Made by a program: the position numbers and the translations under genes. The notes beneath the pieces were generated by a model that did not search any database, had not been told where the DNA came from, and saw only the letters and a list, made by a program, of their open reading frames with translations. A stretch of 64,000 nucleotides of DNA, taken from Prorocentrum cordatum. Its lineage: Eukaryota > Sar > Dinophyceae > Prorocentrales > Prorocentraceae. The stretch is from positions 149,001 through 213,000 of the forward strand of contig CAUYUJ010017960.1 of NCBI GenBank assembly GCA_963575745.1, in the 5' to 3' direction. Positions 21,828 through 32,399 of this stretch are shown piece after piece (within the stretch, counting starts at the first letter, position 1; the number at the start of each line of letters is the position of its first letter).

Positions 21828-21985
21828 CACCCACAGAAGTTGTTAAGCCTACGTTCGTACACCCACAGAAGTTGTTAAGCCTTGTTAACCCACAGAAGTT
21901 GTTAAGCCTTCCACAGAACATCTGTTGCATATGATGCATATGGTACATGATACACATGATACACATGATACGTACTCACAAGATA
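21828..21985. repeat. Short tandem repeats
   Basis: CACAGAAGTTGTTAAGCCT occurs three times (21835-21912), followed by ATGATACAC-type repeats at 21930-21972. Confidence 0.75.
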
Positions 21986-22048
21986 GTTGATCACATCTTT
22001 AGGGCAAATTCCTGAGGGATGTGGGAATACACAAGAGAGAGAGGATAT

Positions 22049-22157
22049 GGTTGTCCCGATGGTTGTCTCGATGGTTGTCCCGATGGTTGTCCTGATGGTT
22101 GTGGTTGTCCCGATCGTTGTCCCGATGATTGTCCCGATGGTTGTCCTGATGGTTGTG
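22049..22157. repeat. 12-bp tandem repeat
   Basis: About nine units of GATGGTTGTCCC. Read as protein it gives Val-Val-Pro-Met or Ser-Gly-Gln-Pro periodicities; no gene context. Confidence 0.85.
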
Positions 22158-22254
22158 CCACACTGCTCGTCAAGGGCTTTCGCCGTCAAAGCCATGGACC
22201 ATCCAAGAACACAGGCGATACCTTGATCCGAGATGGCTACGGATGTGCCAGTGA

Positions 22255-22433
22255 TCAGTCGGAGGCTTCCTGGGGCCGCTTGGGGTCCTCTTGGGGAAGG
22301 GGGGAAGCCTCCTGGCGCCGCTTGGGGTCCTCTTGAGGGGCTTTGGGGGGCTTCTTGGAAGCATCTTGGGGCCTCTTGGGGGCTTATTGGGTCCTCACGG
22401 CGGGCTCTTGGGGCCTCTTGAAGGCCTCCTGGG
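22255..22433. repeat. Degenerate G-rich repeat (TTGGGGCCTCTTG)
   Basis: Repeated cores GCTTGGGGTCCTCTTG and CTTGGGGCCTCTTG at irregular spacing of 10-50 bp. Confidence 0.6.
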
Positions 22434-22560
22434 GCAACCTATGGCGCAACCAGTAGGGGGACGTTTTATTCTCGGCGGCCGAGGGCGCAACCTATGGCGC
22501 AACCAATAGGGGGACGTTTTATTCTCGGCGGCCGAGGGCGCAACCTATGGCGCAACCGCA
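22434..22560. repeat. 53-bp tandem repeat
   Basis: CAACCTATGGCGCAACC starts at 22435, 22488 and 22541, exactly 53 bp apart; each full unit carries GGGGGACGTTTTATTCTCGG. Confidence 0.9.
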
Positions 22561-23200
22561 AGGGATTGTGGCCCCTGGCAGGCGCGCGAACCCCGTTGCA
22601 AGAGCGTGCGAAAGTAGCTCGCGCGAGCTCATGTAACATAAATGTTGGAAAACCATTGGTTTTTTTAGGATTCGGACAGCGCGCGCGGGTAGAAATTTTG
22701 AAAAGTCGTGCAGGTGTTTTTCGAGGACCTACGGTGCGATTCGTGTGATTTTATGATGCGCGGTGCTAAAATTCTTAAGAAGCCCAATGGTTTTTGGAGA
22801 TTTCGGCGTGCGCGCGCGAAGAAAAAACGAATGTGTCCCGCATGGTATTATTTGACAGGGATGATGGCCCTGGCAGGTGCGCAACCGTTGTCGCAGAAGT
22901 TCGAAAAAGTTGCTCGCAAAAGCCCGTTTGACAGAAATGTTTAAAAAGTGTTGGGTTTCCTACGAATCCGCAAGAGCGCGCGGGATGAGATTTTGACAAT
23001 TGTTTGTTGAAAAACCATTGGTTTTTTGATGTTTTTATGTTAAAATCGCTGCGAACACTAAGGTTTTGGAAGGATTTCGTCTTGCGCGCGCGAATGTCCA
23101 CTTTACCTTATTTTTTGCAAGGGATTCTTGAAATTTGATTATATTAGAACAAGAAATGTCATTTTCTATTGTTTTTTGCAAGGGAAAGCGGATTACAACA
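22556..23200. repeat. Degenerate ~296-bp repeat, AT-richer block
   Basis: AGGGATTGTGGCCCCTGGCA (22561) and AGGGATGATGGCCCTGGCAG (22857) begin two long related units that both continue to ACCATTGGTTTTTT and a GCGCGCGCG segment. A/T content is clearly higher than in the surroundings. No gene is supported. Confidence 0.6.
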
Positions 23201-23345
23201 AAACAACCGGATCCTGTACACACCCTCTTTTCTGAGGCTTCCTCACGAAAATGATGAAAATGTAGCTGCGGCCTAGGCGGCGCAGGGGGGGCGCGCACCA
23301 GGGGGCCCAACAATAATTATTCTTTAGAATAAATAATGTTCAACC

Positions 23346-23363
23346 ACGACGACGACGACGAAC

Positions 23364-23401
<38 letters not shown>

Positions 23402-23405
23402 ATCG
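23346..23405. repeat. GAC trinucleotide microsatellite
   Basis: About 18 ACG/GAC units. Confidence 0.9.
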
Positions 23406-24360
23406 GCGACGACGAGGCCGCGGGGTCGGATGCGGCCGTTCGCGGCCAGCCCGGACGCCTGAGGCTGCGCGCCATACCCCGGCACGTACCCCGCAGGGTG
23501 GAACGGATGCTGGAAGCCGGCAGCTGTAGGTGTCACCACCGAGCCTGAACAAAGCCCGTGGTGGGCACTGGACTCCTGGATACGGCTTGTTCGTCACGTG
23601 ACGACCCTGGCGCCTGTTTCCGACACAGCGCGAGTCTTTCAACATTGAACGGTCGGCGGCTTTCCGATCGCCAGATCGTGCCATATTTGCCGATGCTAGA
23701 CCACTGGCGGCGTTCAACCTTGAACGCCCGCGGCGGGGTCGCCGCCGCGCTGGCACGCCACAAACTAGCCGTGCACCAGACACGCTCCTTGCAATCTCAC
23801 GCCGGCTGGTGAGCCCATCTCGAACCGCACGGATGCACTCATGTGCCACTAAGGGGGGGAGGCTCAAGTGGGTCGATGGCCGCGTGAACCGTTTTGGCCC
23901 TCTTTGGCCCGAGAGTGGAATGTCAAGGCCCTCGTGCAAGTGAAGGTCAGAAGGGTCTATAAGCACCAGTCCCAGGGAACATGATGGGCCTCCCAAGTGA
24001 CCGACGTCTCTACAAGTGTCCCCCAGTGAGGGACCCGACGACGTAGTGCAGTTCACCAGCATGGAACAATCACGAGCAGCGCTCCGACACAAACTTCATC
24101 GAAATCATTGAACCCAGATGTGTTGGAGAGGGTCCGCTGTCCCGAGGCTGGGTAGTTGTCCCCGCTCCCTCGCCCATGACTCCCGAAGTCGGGACGGGCG
24201 CTCCTCAAAACTGGCCCCGAGACCTCCTGTTGGAACGCTTGCCGACCAGGATTCTGGCACGAACCCAGCCGTGGGGACCGAGGGCCAGGCCCGCCCCCGG
24301 GTAGGAGTTCAAATGCCGTGGCGCGCCCAGATGTCCAGGCGCCCACGGCTGCTGCAGTGC
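23406..24360. other. No gene seen
   Basis: Mixed-composition DNA; the minus open frame 24092-23340 has no recognisable domain. A short repeated GTTGAACG is present at 23640 and 23715. Confidence 0.4.
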
Positions 24361-24520
24361 AGGGGCCTCCTCCTCCTCCTCCCCCCTCCTCCTCCCAGCT
24401 CCTCGTCCTCCTCCTTCTCCTCCTCCTCCTCCTCCTCCTCCTCCTGCTCCTCGTTCTCCTCCTCCTGCTCTTCCTCCTCATCCTTCTCCTCCTGCTCCAC
24501 CTCCTCATCCTCTTCAACAC
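24361..24520. repeat. TCC trinucleotide tract
   Basis: TCC/CTC triplets with TTC and TGC variants over about 160 bp. Confidence 0.9.
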
Positions 24521-24930
24521 CCGCGGCGCCTAGATGTCCTGGCGGCCATGGCTACTGCAGGAGCAAGGAAGGAGAACACCAATACCACCATGGTCTGGAG
24601 GCAGATCGACCGTGGAGGTCGGTGTGGTTGGTGTGGTGTCCCTGCTTTTTGTCGCGCCCCGCTGGAGACATCATCTCCAATCTTAAGCTCAAGCGGGGGG
24701 GGCCTCGTGGACCTCACAAATGCAAGCCTACTCATAACACTAATATCACTTCTCCTCACCCTTATTGAAAATCTGCACGTCGCGATGACGTCGGCGCTGG
24801 CTTCTGACACCGCGTGGAAGTCGCTGGACCGTTGAACGACCACGAACCACCACCTCGAGAGAACCTGGATCGTCGAACGTCGGCCGACTCGGCGCTCCAC
24901 CCTGGACGTCCGCGCCCGGGTCGCACGCCG

Positions 24931-25070
24931 CGTATGATGGGCCTGTTTTCCACCACCACCACAAGTTGGAGGAGGGAGGGAAGTGGAGGACGAAGAGGAG
25001 GAAGAAGAGGAGGACCCCCTCCTCCTCCCAGCTATGGTGGTGTCGGTGGAAAACATGCCCACCGGCATAA
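24931..25070. mobile_element. Two family C heads facing each other across a GGA tract
   Basis: Left head GTATGATGGGCCTGTTTTCC plus ACCACCACCAC; right head on the opposite strand GGTGGGCATGTTTTCCACCG. Between them lies a GGA/GAA tract ending in TCC triplets, so the whole 140 bp is a hairpin. Confidence 0.55.
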
Positions 25071-25367
25071 GTTGGCGTGAGGTTCTGGATCCAGGAGCCC
25101 GCTCTTCATCGGGCGCCATCGCTTCACAATCCAAGGGCCCGGGGAGGGCCTCAAACATCCGACGACGTCACCTTCTCAGTACGCGGCCCCAGTAGAGTCC
25201 CGGCTCCCTTTCTCCTGGGGGTGGTCCATCCCTGATGGCCCGGAGGGGGCCCAAACACAGCCCTGGGGGCCGAAATCCGCCGATCCCCGCTGGCCCGGGG
25301 CGCAAAGGAGTATGAGATGATCGGCTGTCCCCATCATCTGGGGCCTGACACCCGATCACCCACTGGC
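25071..25367. other. No gene seen
   Basis: GC-rich link; a weak family B-like core (CAAGGGCCCGGGGAGGGCCT) lies near 25132. Confidence 0.35.
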
Positions 25368-25487
25368 CATCGCTCGAACGTCCCTTTCCTGTGTTTTTCT
25401 TGGTTTCGTGCGTGTTTTTTTCGCCAGATGGTCGAGGATGCTCCTCGAAGGTCCTCGCCGAGAAAAAATGCACACGTCCGAGCGATG
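25368..25487. mobile_element. MITE-like element M1, copy 1
   Basis: A 120-bp unit with inverted ends: CATCGCTCGAACGT on the left and, on the opposite strand, CATCGCTCGGACGT on the right. Inside: TTGGTTTCGTGCGTG, a T-run, GATGCTCCTCGAAGGTCCTC and an A-run. Copies at 41692-41814 and 55168-55287 agree along their length. Confidence 0.75.
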
Positions 25488-27077
25488 CCAAGCCCAACAG
25501 ACTCCAAAGAGGCTCCTAGAGGCCCCCAAGAGGTCCAAAGGATGGCCCACGAGGCCCCCCAAACGGCTCCCAAAGAGGCCTCACCCGTGGACTTTTCGCT
25601 TCTCCCCTGGCGGTCGGTGGCATGGCGCAGGCCACTTCCAATCCAGGAGCAGGCACCGGCTCACCAAATCAGATCGTCGGAGATCTGGGCCTGCCGCACG
25701 CCTCTCCTGGCCACGCGACACGACAGCTGCCGGCTTCCGAGGATAGGTGCTCATCGCGGCCAAGGGGAGCGGGCACCGCTCGGGCAGTGCCAACGGGGGG
25801 GGGGTCACCACTCTGGGGTCGCCGCCTCCTCCAGGACTCGGGCCCCCGCGGACCCCGTGGACCGCCTGGGCCCCAGCCAGGCCTCCCACGGACGACCCCA
25901 CGGCCCTCGACCCTCCATCCCGACCCTCGATCGACCCTCGAGCCCCCCTGCCTCCTCGATCCCTCGATCCCTCCCTCGAGCTCGACCCTCGATCCCTTCC
26001 GAAAGGTCCGGCAACCTCCTCGCCCCTGGATGCTCCCCCCCCGCCTCCTCTCGGGTCGGGCGAAAGGGGGGGATAGCAAAGGGGGGGTTTGAGAATCAGC
26101 TCACGTAGCTGATTTTCCCGGCGCCTCCCGGCGCCGGAGGCGGCCATGTATCGAGGAATGGGCCCCTCGGTGAGGCCGAAACCAGCTGCATGCAGCAAAT
26201 TTCGTAACCCCCGCTTTCCCAATCCCCCCTTTTCGCCCGGCCCGATCCTCGAGCCTCGCTCTGACATCCGATGTCCCGAACTCTGCCAGACCCGGGGGGG
26301 TCCCCCGAGGTCCCGACCCCCTCCCCAGGGGCCGGCTCTGCAGCCCCGGGGCGTCTTCGGACGGCCCCGCGAGGGCCCCCCGGAGGCCGGGCACGGCGGA
26401 CGAGGCCCCTGCGGCGTGCTCCGCTGCCACGGCGCGAGCACGCCGCAGGGGCCGCGGCTCCCCCGGAGCGGCGATGGCCGCTGGCACTGCCCGAGCCGCG
26501 GGCGCCACGGGGACGCGGGGGGAAAGAAGCCGGCCAGGCCCGCGGGGCCCGCGGGGCCCTGCTCGGGGCTGGCGCTGCAGGAGGGGGGAGGGAGGGGGGA
26601 GGGATCGCGAGCGGCGAGCCTGTGCACACATCTCCGCGCCTTCGCGGTCGGGACTCCGGGGCGTGGTCCTGCGGATGCGCGGTCGTACGGGCACGTCTCG
26701 CGCAGGCCATCCCTCGAAGAAGAAGAAGAAGAAGAAGCCCCGTATCCGCGGGGTCGCGGCCCAAGGGCCATGCCCGCTAGGCCGCGGATGCTGACATGTG
26801 TTCGCCCACGAGGGGAGGGAAGCCGAGGGGGATGTGCAGGTCCTTGCCATCACCGCAACACTGATACTCTGAGCCCCAGCAGGCTTCTCCGCTGTTCTTT
26901 TCCTCGTCGCCCCAGCTGCGCCACTCATGGTCTGCACTAGGGTAGCGATACTGCTTATCTGATGTCGTCGAACGCTCTCCGAGTTTTTGCTTACGGACAG
27001 CGTGCAAAAGCTGCGAGTTCCGTCGCTTAGAGTCTGGCCAACTTGAAAAGGAGGAGGAAGAAGATGAGGATAGGGAT
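25488..27077. other. GC-rich region without a supported gene
   Basis: Holds a CCCTCGATC-type tandem stretch at about 25905-26000, C- and G-runs at 25797 and 26030-26090, and a GAAGAA run at 26717-26737. Long open frames on both strands are compositional. Confidence 0.45.
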
Positions 27078-27200
27078 ACGGATAGGGATATAGGGATAGG
27101 GATAGGGATAGGGATAGGGATAGGGATAGGGATAGGGATAGGGATAGGGATACGGAGGAGGAGGAGGAGGAGGAGGAGGAGGAGGAGGAGGAGGAGAAGG
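27053..27200. repeat. GGGATA hexamer array followed by GGA tract
   Basis: About 12 units of GGGATA (27078-27150) run into GGA triplets (27151-27200). The hexamer is not the TTTAGGG telomere repeat. Confidence 0.9.
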
Positions 27201-27360
27201 ACGACGACGACAACGACGTTGGCGTCCTCGCACTGCCCGAAGCGCGGGCAGCCCGGGGCCGTCCGTAAACGACCCGGGATGAAAAGCCGACCGTGGGGAA
27301 AGGGTCGGGCCTTCTGTGGACTCCGCATTGACAATTCATGATACCGGGTGTCTGGGTACA
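27201..27360 (-). repeat. Dispersed family B copy (partial)
   Basis: GGGCCGTCCGTAAACGACCC, GGGATGAAAA and GGGGAAAGGGTCGGG match the same order at 32161-32215, ending at CCGGGTGTCTGGGTAC, which parallels the inverted end of the family. Confidence 0.5.
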
Positions 27361-28024
27361 TGGCTACCGCGAGCGGTGTCTTCTATGCCCCCCTGGCTTG
27401 GCCAAGGCGGCGTATGCACCCTTCCTGGGCCCAGGATGGTCTGGCTGGGGGCGGTGGACATAGATCTCGCCGCCCGGCAAAGACGGCCGACGGCCCGATC
27501 TCTTCGGGCCCCCAGCCCCCAGCAGCGCCGATCAGGCTGAGCCAGGCTGGACGATCCGAGCACCCTGCGATGCTGGCGTCGCGTTTTCTCGGCGGTGGAC
27601 AAACCTCCCTTCAGTAAACCTCCCCTTAGTGAAAACGGCCCAGGACCGACACCGACGGACCTGGACCCACAAAAATGACGGCCGCGACGCCCCCTCGCGA
27701 ACCGAAGACGGCCAATGCCTTAATCGACGTGTCAGGGTAGGAGGTCTGTCCACTCCCGAGCACTGCCCTCGACTCCTCGACTCCTCAAGTCCTCGGCACT
27801 GCCCAAATGCAATCCTCGACTCCTCGACGCCTCGATTCCTCAAATCCTCGATCCTCAAATTCCTCAGATGCCTCAGATCTTCATGCTGCCCGATGCCGGC
27901 TGGCCGATGCTGCTTCGTGCCGTCCTCGCGGCCCAGGGCCTCCACGGGTCCACCCGGCGGAGGAGCCCGGCGCTCGGCCGCCTCGGCAGCCTCCACGGTT
28001 GGCGGCGGCTCCATGGCCGAGGGC
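27361..28024. other. No gene seen; CTCGACTC-type tandem
   Basis: A degenerate CTCGACTCCTCAAATC repeat covers about 27765-27880. Otherwise nothing is recognisable. Confidence 0.45.
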
Positions 28025-28235
28025 TATGCTGTTCCCATCCTACAGTCGGGGCGTTGACCTAAGGAACCCTAAGTAAGGAACGAGGCCCCTTTATCCCATA
28101 AGCTAAACCTCGATTTCCCAGCGAAGCCCTAAGCAAACCAAAGGCGAACTACAAAACAACTAAGGAACACCGAGCCCCTGCCCAACGAAAAGGGTTCCTT
28201 CCTCAGCGCCCCGACTGTATGTTGTTCCCATCATA
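28025..28235. mobile_element. MITE-like element M2 with 18-bp flanking repeat
   Basis: The element spans 28043-28217. Its ends are inverted: CAGTCGGGGCGTTGAC then AAGGAACCCT on the left; CAGTCGGGGCGCTGAG then AAGGAACCCT on the right, read from the opposite strand. It is flanked by TATGCTGTTCCCATCCTA (28025-28042) and TATGTTGTTCCCATCATA (28218-28235), 16 of 18 identical, as expected of an aged target-site duplication. There is no transposase inside, so it is non-autonomous. A related partial copy is at 60020-60136. Confidence 0.75.
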
Positions 28236-28574
28236 CTCCAAGACCAAATCCCAGAAATAATTTCGAGCACCCGGAAAAGTGTCGAACGAGTGTCGAAACA
28301 GTATCGAAACAGTGTCGGGCGAGTGCCTCCCAGGGCCCGACACGTGAAAACCCTTGAGATTCGGTACTTTTCTGTGCGCTCGAACTTATATTTCTGGTGC
28401 TCAAACTAAAAATAGGCTGGAGCATCCTTAGCCGAGGGCCCGTCCGGGCGGAGCGCCGCCGCACCCACCCGGCTGCGCAACACCTGCTGGAGGCGTGGGT
28501 GTCGCTGGCGGCTGCGGCTTCGCCCCCGAGGCGCACTCGCTGCCGCAGCAGAACTGGACCTCGAGGCTCCTCTG
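28236..28574. other. No gene seen
   Basis: Includes a short imperfect repeat GTGTCGAA.GAGTGTCGAAACAGTATCGAAAC at 28278-28318. Confidence 0.4.
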
Positions 28575-28745
28575 CTGACTACCTACCAGACCACCCCAAC
28601 CCAACCCGAAGACCCGAATTTCGGGTTGGGGGGGGTACCGGTTCCATATGTATTTTTTCAATGTTCCCCGACCCCCCCCCCACTGGAAATGGAGGGCAAA
28701 TCGGGGTCTTCGGGTTGGGTTGGGGTGGGTTGGTGGGTGGTGATC
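28575..28745. mobile_element. Foldback element with ACCCCAACCCAACCCGAAG ends
   Basis: The left arm ACCCCAACCCAACCCGAAGA (about 28592) is repeated inverted on the right (GTCTTCGGGTTGGGTTGGGG, about 28707), and similarity extends outward through CTACCTACCAGACC / GGTTGGTGGGTGG. The centre contains a G-run, CCGGTTCCATATG and a C-run. Confidence 0.7.
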
Positions 28746-29140
28746 TGCTCGGCGGGCGCCTCTTCCTCCGGTGGGGCGTCTTCTGCCTCCTCCTCTCATT
28801 CTCCTGGCCCTCTCCTGGCTGCCGGGCCAGGGGGATATGTGAAGCCGACGCCGTGAAGCTGCAGTGCAGGTGCTCACAACGACGCATCGAGCCATCACAG
28901 TCCTGGGACCACAGCAGTCGCCACCGTACACTCGAGCGAGTAGACGTGGCGCACCTCCTCAAGGCCGCTCCAAGCAACGCTCCCTCGGCACCGCTCGGAG
29001 CGGGCGAGCTATGGCCCTGCTGGCCTCTGGCAGGCCTTGAGCAAAAGATCAACGGAAAAAGAGAAAAAAAAGAGAGCAGGAGAGAGACTGCGCAAGCGTA
29101 CAAGACCCTCAGGCATGACTCGCGCCCAAAAGTCACAAGA
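28746..29140. other. No gene seen
   Basis: GC-rich; the plus frame 28397-29665 continues into low-complexity Ser and shows no domain. Confidence 0.4.
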
Positions 29141-29270
29141 GGCCCCCTAGGGCCAGGAGGAGGAGCAGGAGGAGCAGGAGGAGCAGGAGAAGGAGGAGGA
29201 AGAGGAGGAGGAGGCGGAGGAGGAGGAAGAGGAGGAAGCGGCGATCGGCGGCGACGGCGGCGACGATCCA
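29141..29270. repeat. GGA tract
   Basis: GGAGGA with GCA and GAA interruptions. Confidence 0.85.
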
Positions 29271-29535
29271 CTCGCCTAGGGCCTGCCTGGCGAGGTTGCG
29301 CGCGCCACCTGGGCGCCGGAGGCGTCCGCGCCCAGGCCCGGGCCGCCGCCGCCACTGCCTGGCGCGCCAGGGGGGCAGCGCGCCGCGCGGCCACGGAGAA
29401 GGTCCTCCTGCAACGCATTCTCGTCCAACTCCTTGGTGGTGTCTTCCACCGCCTCCGTCTCCGCCTGCTCCTGCTCTCCCGCCTCCGCCACAGACTTCTC
29501 CGCCTTCCACGGGGGTCTCCCTCGTTCTACTTGTC
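29271..29535. other. Short unique segment between simple repeats
   Basis: GC-rich, about 260 bp, no recognisable content. Confidence 0.4.
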
Positions 29536-29778
29536 CTCCACATCCTCCTCCTCCTCCTCCTCCTCCTCCTCCTCCTCCTCCTCCTCCTCCTACTACTCCT
29601 ACTCCTCCTCCTCCTCCTTCTCCGCCGCCTCCTCATCATCCTCCCCCTTCTCCTCCTCCTTCTGAGGTCCCATCATCCGCGTACCGAGGTCCTCCCCTCT
29701 TTCTCCGCCTCCTCCTCCTTCTGGGGTCCTCCTCCTCCTCTTCGTCCTCCTCCTCCTCCTCCTCCTCCTCCTCCTCAT
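29536..29778. repeat. TCC tract
   Basis: TCC triplets in two stretches (29536-29670 and 29700-29778) with a short interruption. Confidence 0.9.
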
Positions 29779-30560
29779 ATTCACAATCATCGTCACCATC
29801 AACAGCATCGTCATCATCCTCCTCCCCATCATCAGCATCATCATCATCACCATCATCAGCACCATCACCATCATCAAAATCAGCATCACCAACATCATGA
29901 GCATCATCATCAGCAACATCATCATCTTCCTCATCATCATGATCCTCATCAGCAGCAGCATCAGCATCATCTTCCTCATCATCATCCTGATCATCATCAC
30001 CATCAGCAGCAGTACCGTCATAGTCCTCGTCCTCGTCGTCGTCGTCATCATCCTCATCATCACGATCAGCAGCAGCAGCGGCATCATCACCAGCAGCATC
30101 AACAGCATGAGCTTCAGCATTGGCGTCATCATCATCATCATCAGCAGCATCATCGTCGGCATCAGCATCATCATCGTCATCCCCATCGTCGTCGTCAGCA
30201 TCGTCATCACCGTCATCATGAGCAGCATCATCATCATCATAATCAGCAGCATCATCATCACCATCATCATCACCATCACCATCATCCCCATCATCATCTC
30301 GGCGTCGTCATCAGCATCACCATCATCGTCACCAGCATCATCGTCAGTATCATCATCACCATCGTCGTCGTCGTGGTCGTCACCATTATCATCGCCAACA
30401 TCATCATCATCATCAACATCATCATCTTCACCAGCATCACTATCATCATCATCGGCATCATCATCATCATCATCAACATCATCATCATCATCATCATCAT
30501 CACCATCATCATCACCATCATCGTCACCATCACTATTACCATCCGCGTCATCATCATGAT
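29779..30560. repeat. CAT/ATC trinucleotide block (~780 bp)
   Basis: Dominated by ATC/CAT triplets with CAG, GTC and CTC variants. Frames read as His, Ile, Met or Asp runs and are not genes. Confidence 0.95.
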
Positions 30561-31005
30561 CCTCCTTCTCCCCTACCTCCGCCGCCACCGCCGCCTCCTG
30601 CTCCCACGACGACGACGACGAGGCCCGTGCTGGGACGCGTTCGCACGACAGGTTCGAGGCGGACCCAGCCATGGCCATGAGGGCGCCCCGGGAGGCTCAA
30701 GAAACGCTCGGGCGCGGCCTGAAATCTCGATCCTCGACCGCGGACAACGACGACGATGGCGGCGGCGACAACAACGAGAGAGGGAGGGAGGGAGGGTGAT
30801 AGGTGAGCAGGGGGAGAGAGGAGAGAGGGCAAGCTAGGTGCCCTCGCGCCATATCCGATATCCTACCCGTCCCGCCCATCCTCGCTCATTGCGCTGATTT
30901 GTCTCCTTCCGCAGACGCGTGCCATAGCTGAGATGGAACTCAAACAAGGACACCATCGTGTCATGCGTTATTGGAAAATGGGGCTGCGTCCATTGGAGGA
31001 GGCGC
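30561..31005. other. No gene seen
   Basis: Contains small GAC and GGGA runs (30608-30620, 30778-30800). Confidence 0.4.
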
Positions 31006-31385
31006 GAATGAGCAGGAGGACAAGCAGGAGGAAGAGGACGAGGAAGCAGGAGGACAAGGAAGAACAGCAGCAGCAGCAGCAGGAACTGGAGCGGAGGAAG
31101 CGGGAGGCGTAGGATAACCAGTGGGAGGAGGAGAAGGGGGAAGAGGAGTGGTGCGACAACGATGGAGGACTCGCCTCCAGAGCACGGGAACGAGGAGGAG
31201 GAGGAGGCGGAGGAGGAGAAGGAGGAGGCGGAGGAGAAGGAGGGGGAGGAGGGAGGCGGAGTAGGAGGACGAGGAGGAGGAGGAGGAGGAAGAGGAAAAG
31301 GAGGAGGCGGAGGAGGAGGAGGAGGAGGCGGACGAGGCGGAGGAGGAGGGGGGAAGAGGAGGAGGAAAAGGAGGGAGGTCGAGGG
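31006..31385. repeat. GGA purine tract
   Basis: About 380 bp of GGA/GAA/GCA triplets. Confidence 0.9.
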
Positions 31386-31700
31386 CAGCAGGCCCCCCGG
31401 AGGCGTTCAAAAGAAAGCGGGCGGCGCGCCGCCGCCGTGCAGGCCGGCGTCGGACGCCGCGCTCGTGAGGCTGGCGCGTGGCGCGGGGCCTGCGACGGCC
31501 GAGGGCGCAGAGGGGGGGGGAGGGAAGTGGGGAGGGGGGCGAGGGACGGGGAGGTACGGGAGAGGAGAGGAGGGAAGAGGAGGAGGGAGGGACCTCCTGG
31601 GATCCTCCCTGAACGCCTGACCCCGCCCCCCAAAATGTTTCCCTCTGTCCTACTACTCCCCCTCCTGCGCCCTCCTCCCCCTCGCAATACCCATAACTCC
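31386..31700. other. No gene seen
   Basis: GC-rich with GGA runs at 31510-31590 and CCTCC at 31655-31680. Confidence 0.4.
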
Positions 31701-31843
31701 AGACGTAGATATGCGGATCTATATATACATACATACATATATATGGATACATCTATACATGTATGTGTATACATGTATACACATGTATGTATGTGTACAT
31801 ATGTCTGTATACATATGTATATACATGTGTGTGTGTGTGTGTC
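31701..31843. repeat. TACA/TATG tetranucleotide-type repeat with GT run
   Basis: Alternating ATACAT and GTATAC words, ending in a GT run at 31828-31842. Confidence 0.85.
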
Positions 31844-31890
31844 ACCCTCCTCCCATTCCCGTCCCTCCAACCCTCCCTTCCTCCCTCTAT

Positions 31891-31911
31891 GCGTAGCCAT
31901 TTTGGCTCGAG
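31891..31911 (+). other. Relict dinoflagellate spliced leader (DinoSL)
   Basis: CGTAGCCATTTTGGCTC is preserved; over the 21-base core 19 positions match, with differences at the first base and near the 3' end (GAG for AAG). It is followed by ACCCC, as is the leader of the intact LINE at 51210. Confidence 0.8.
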
Positions 31912-32101
31912 ACCCCCGACCCGAGCGGCGTGAAGAACTCGGGCGGCTGGGGCGGGCGCCAGGCGATGGCGCTGCAGTCGCCATGGCCGCCGAGAGGCCC
32001 GACGCGCAGGGCGCTGGCAGCATCTGATCTGTTGCTCTACGACGGAGCCCCTGACCGTACGCGCACGAGTGGCAGCTGCGGACCCAGAGATCCAGAATAT
32101 T
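31912..32101 (+). pseudogene. Sequence downstream of a relict leader; short open frame
   Basis: After the relict leader an ATG at 31965 opens a 45-codon frame beginning MALQSPWPPRGPTRR and ending RDPEY before a stop at 32099-32101, inside the end of a family B element. The product is not recognised. Its position after a leader suggests the 5' end of a retroposed mRNA whose remainder has been lost or interrupted by the family B insertion. Confidence 0.35.
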
Positions 32102-32272
32102 GAAAAAATCAAGACGCAGGTGTTTTTGCTATGTTCGGCCTCTAGGGGCCCTCGCCGGGCCCTGGGACCGTCAAAAGACGACTCAGGATGAAACACCCCG
32201 GAAAGAGGGTCGGGACTTCCCGGGACCCCGTATTGGAAAAAAAACATCGGATCTCTGGGGATCGCGGCACGG
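32082..32272 (-). mobile_element. Family B inverted-repeat element, best copy
   Basis: Ends: ACCCAGAGATCCAGAATATT on one side and, from the other strand, CCCCAGAGATCCGATG. Core on the minus strand: TCCTGAGTCGTCTTTTGACG then GTCCCAGGGCCCGGCGAGGG and AGAGGCCGAAC. About 190 bp, no coding capacity. Other copies: 8331, 11572, 12027, 27201, 59474, 61851 and, weaker, 56351. Confidence 0.65.
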
Positions 32273-32399
32273 CACGGTGAACATCCTGCGTCGAGCTCTG
32301 AGGCCTGACCTGCCGCGGACCCTGTGGCCACGACCAGCACGGCAGAGGCTGGATCTGGGCCTGGAGGTCCGCGCGCTGCTGTCGGGAGAGAGCATCGAG

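Noticed and set aside
27078-27150. GGGATA array as an interstitial telomere
   Set aside because: Dinoflagellate and plant-type telomeres are TTTAGGG; the hexamer here differs in length and sequence.
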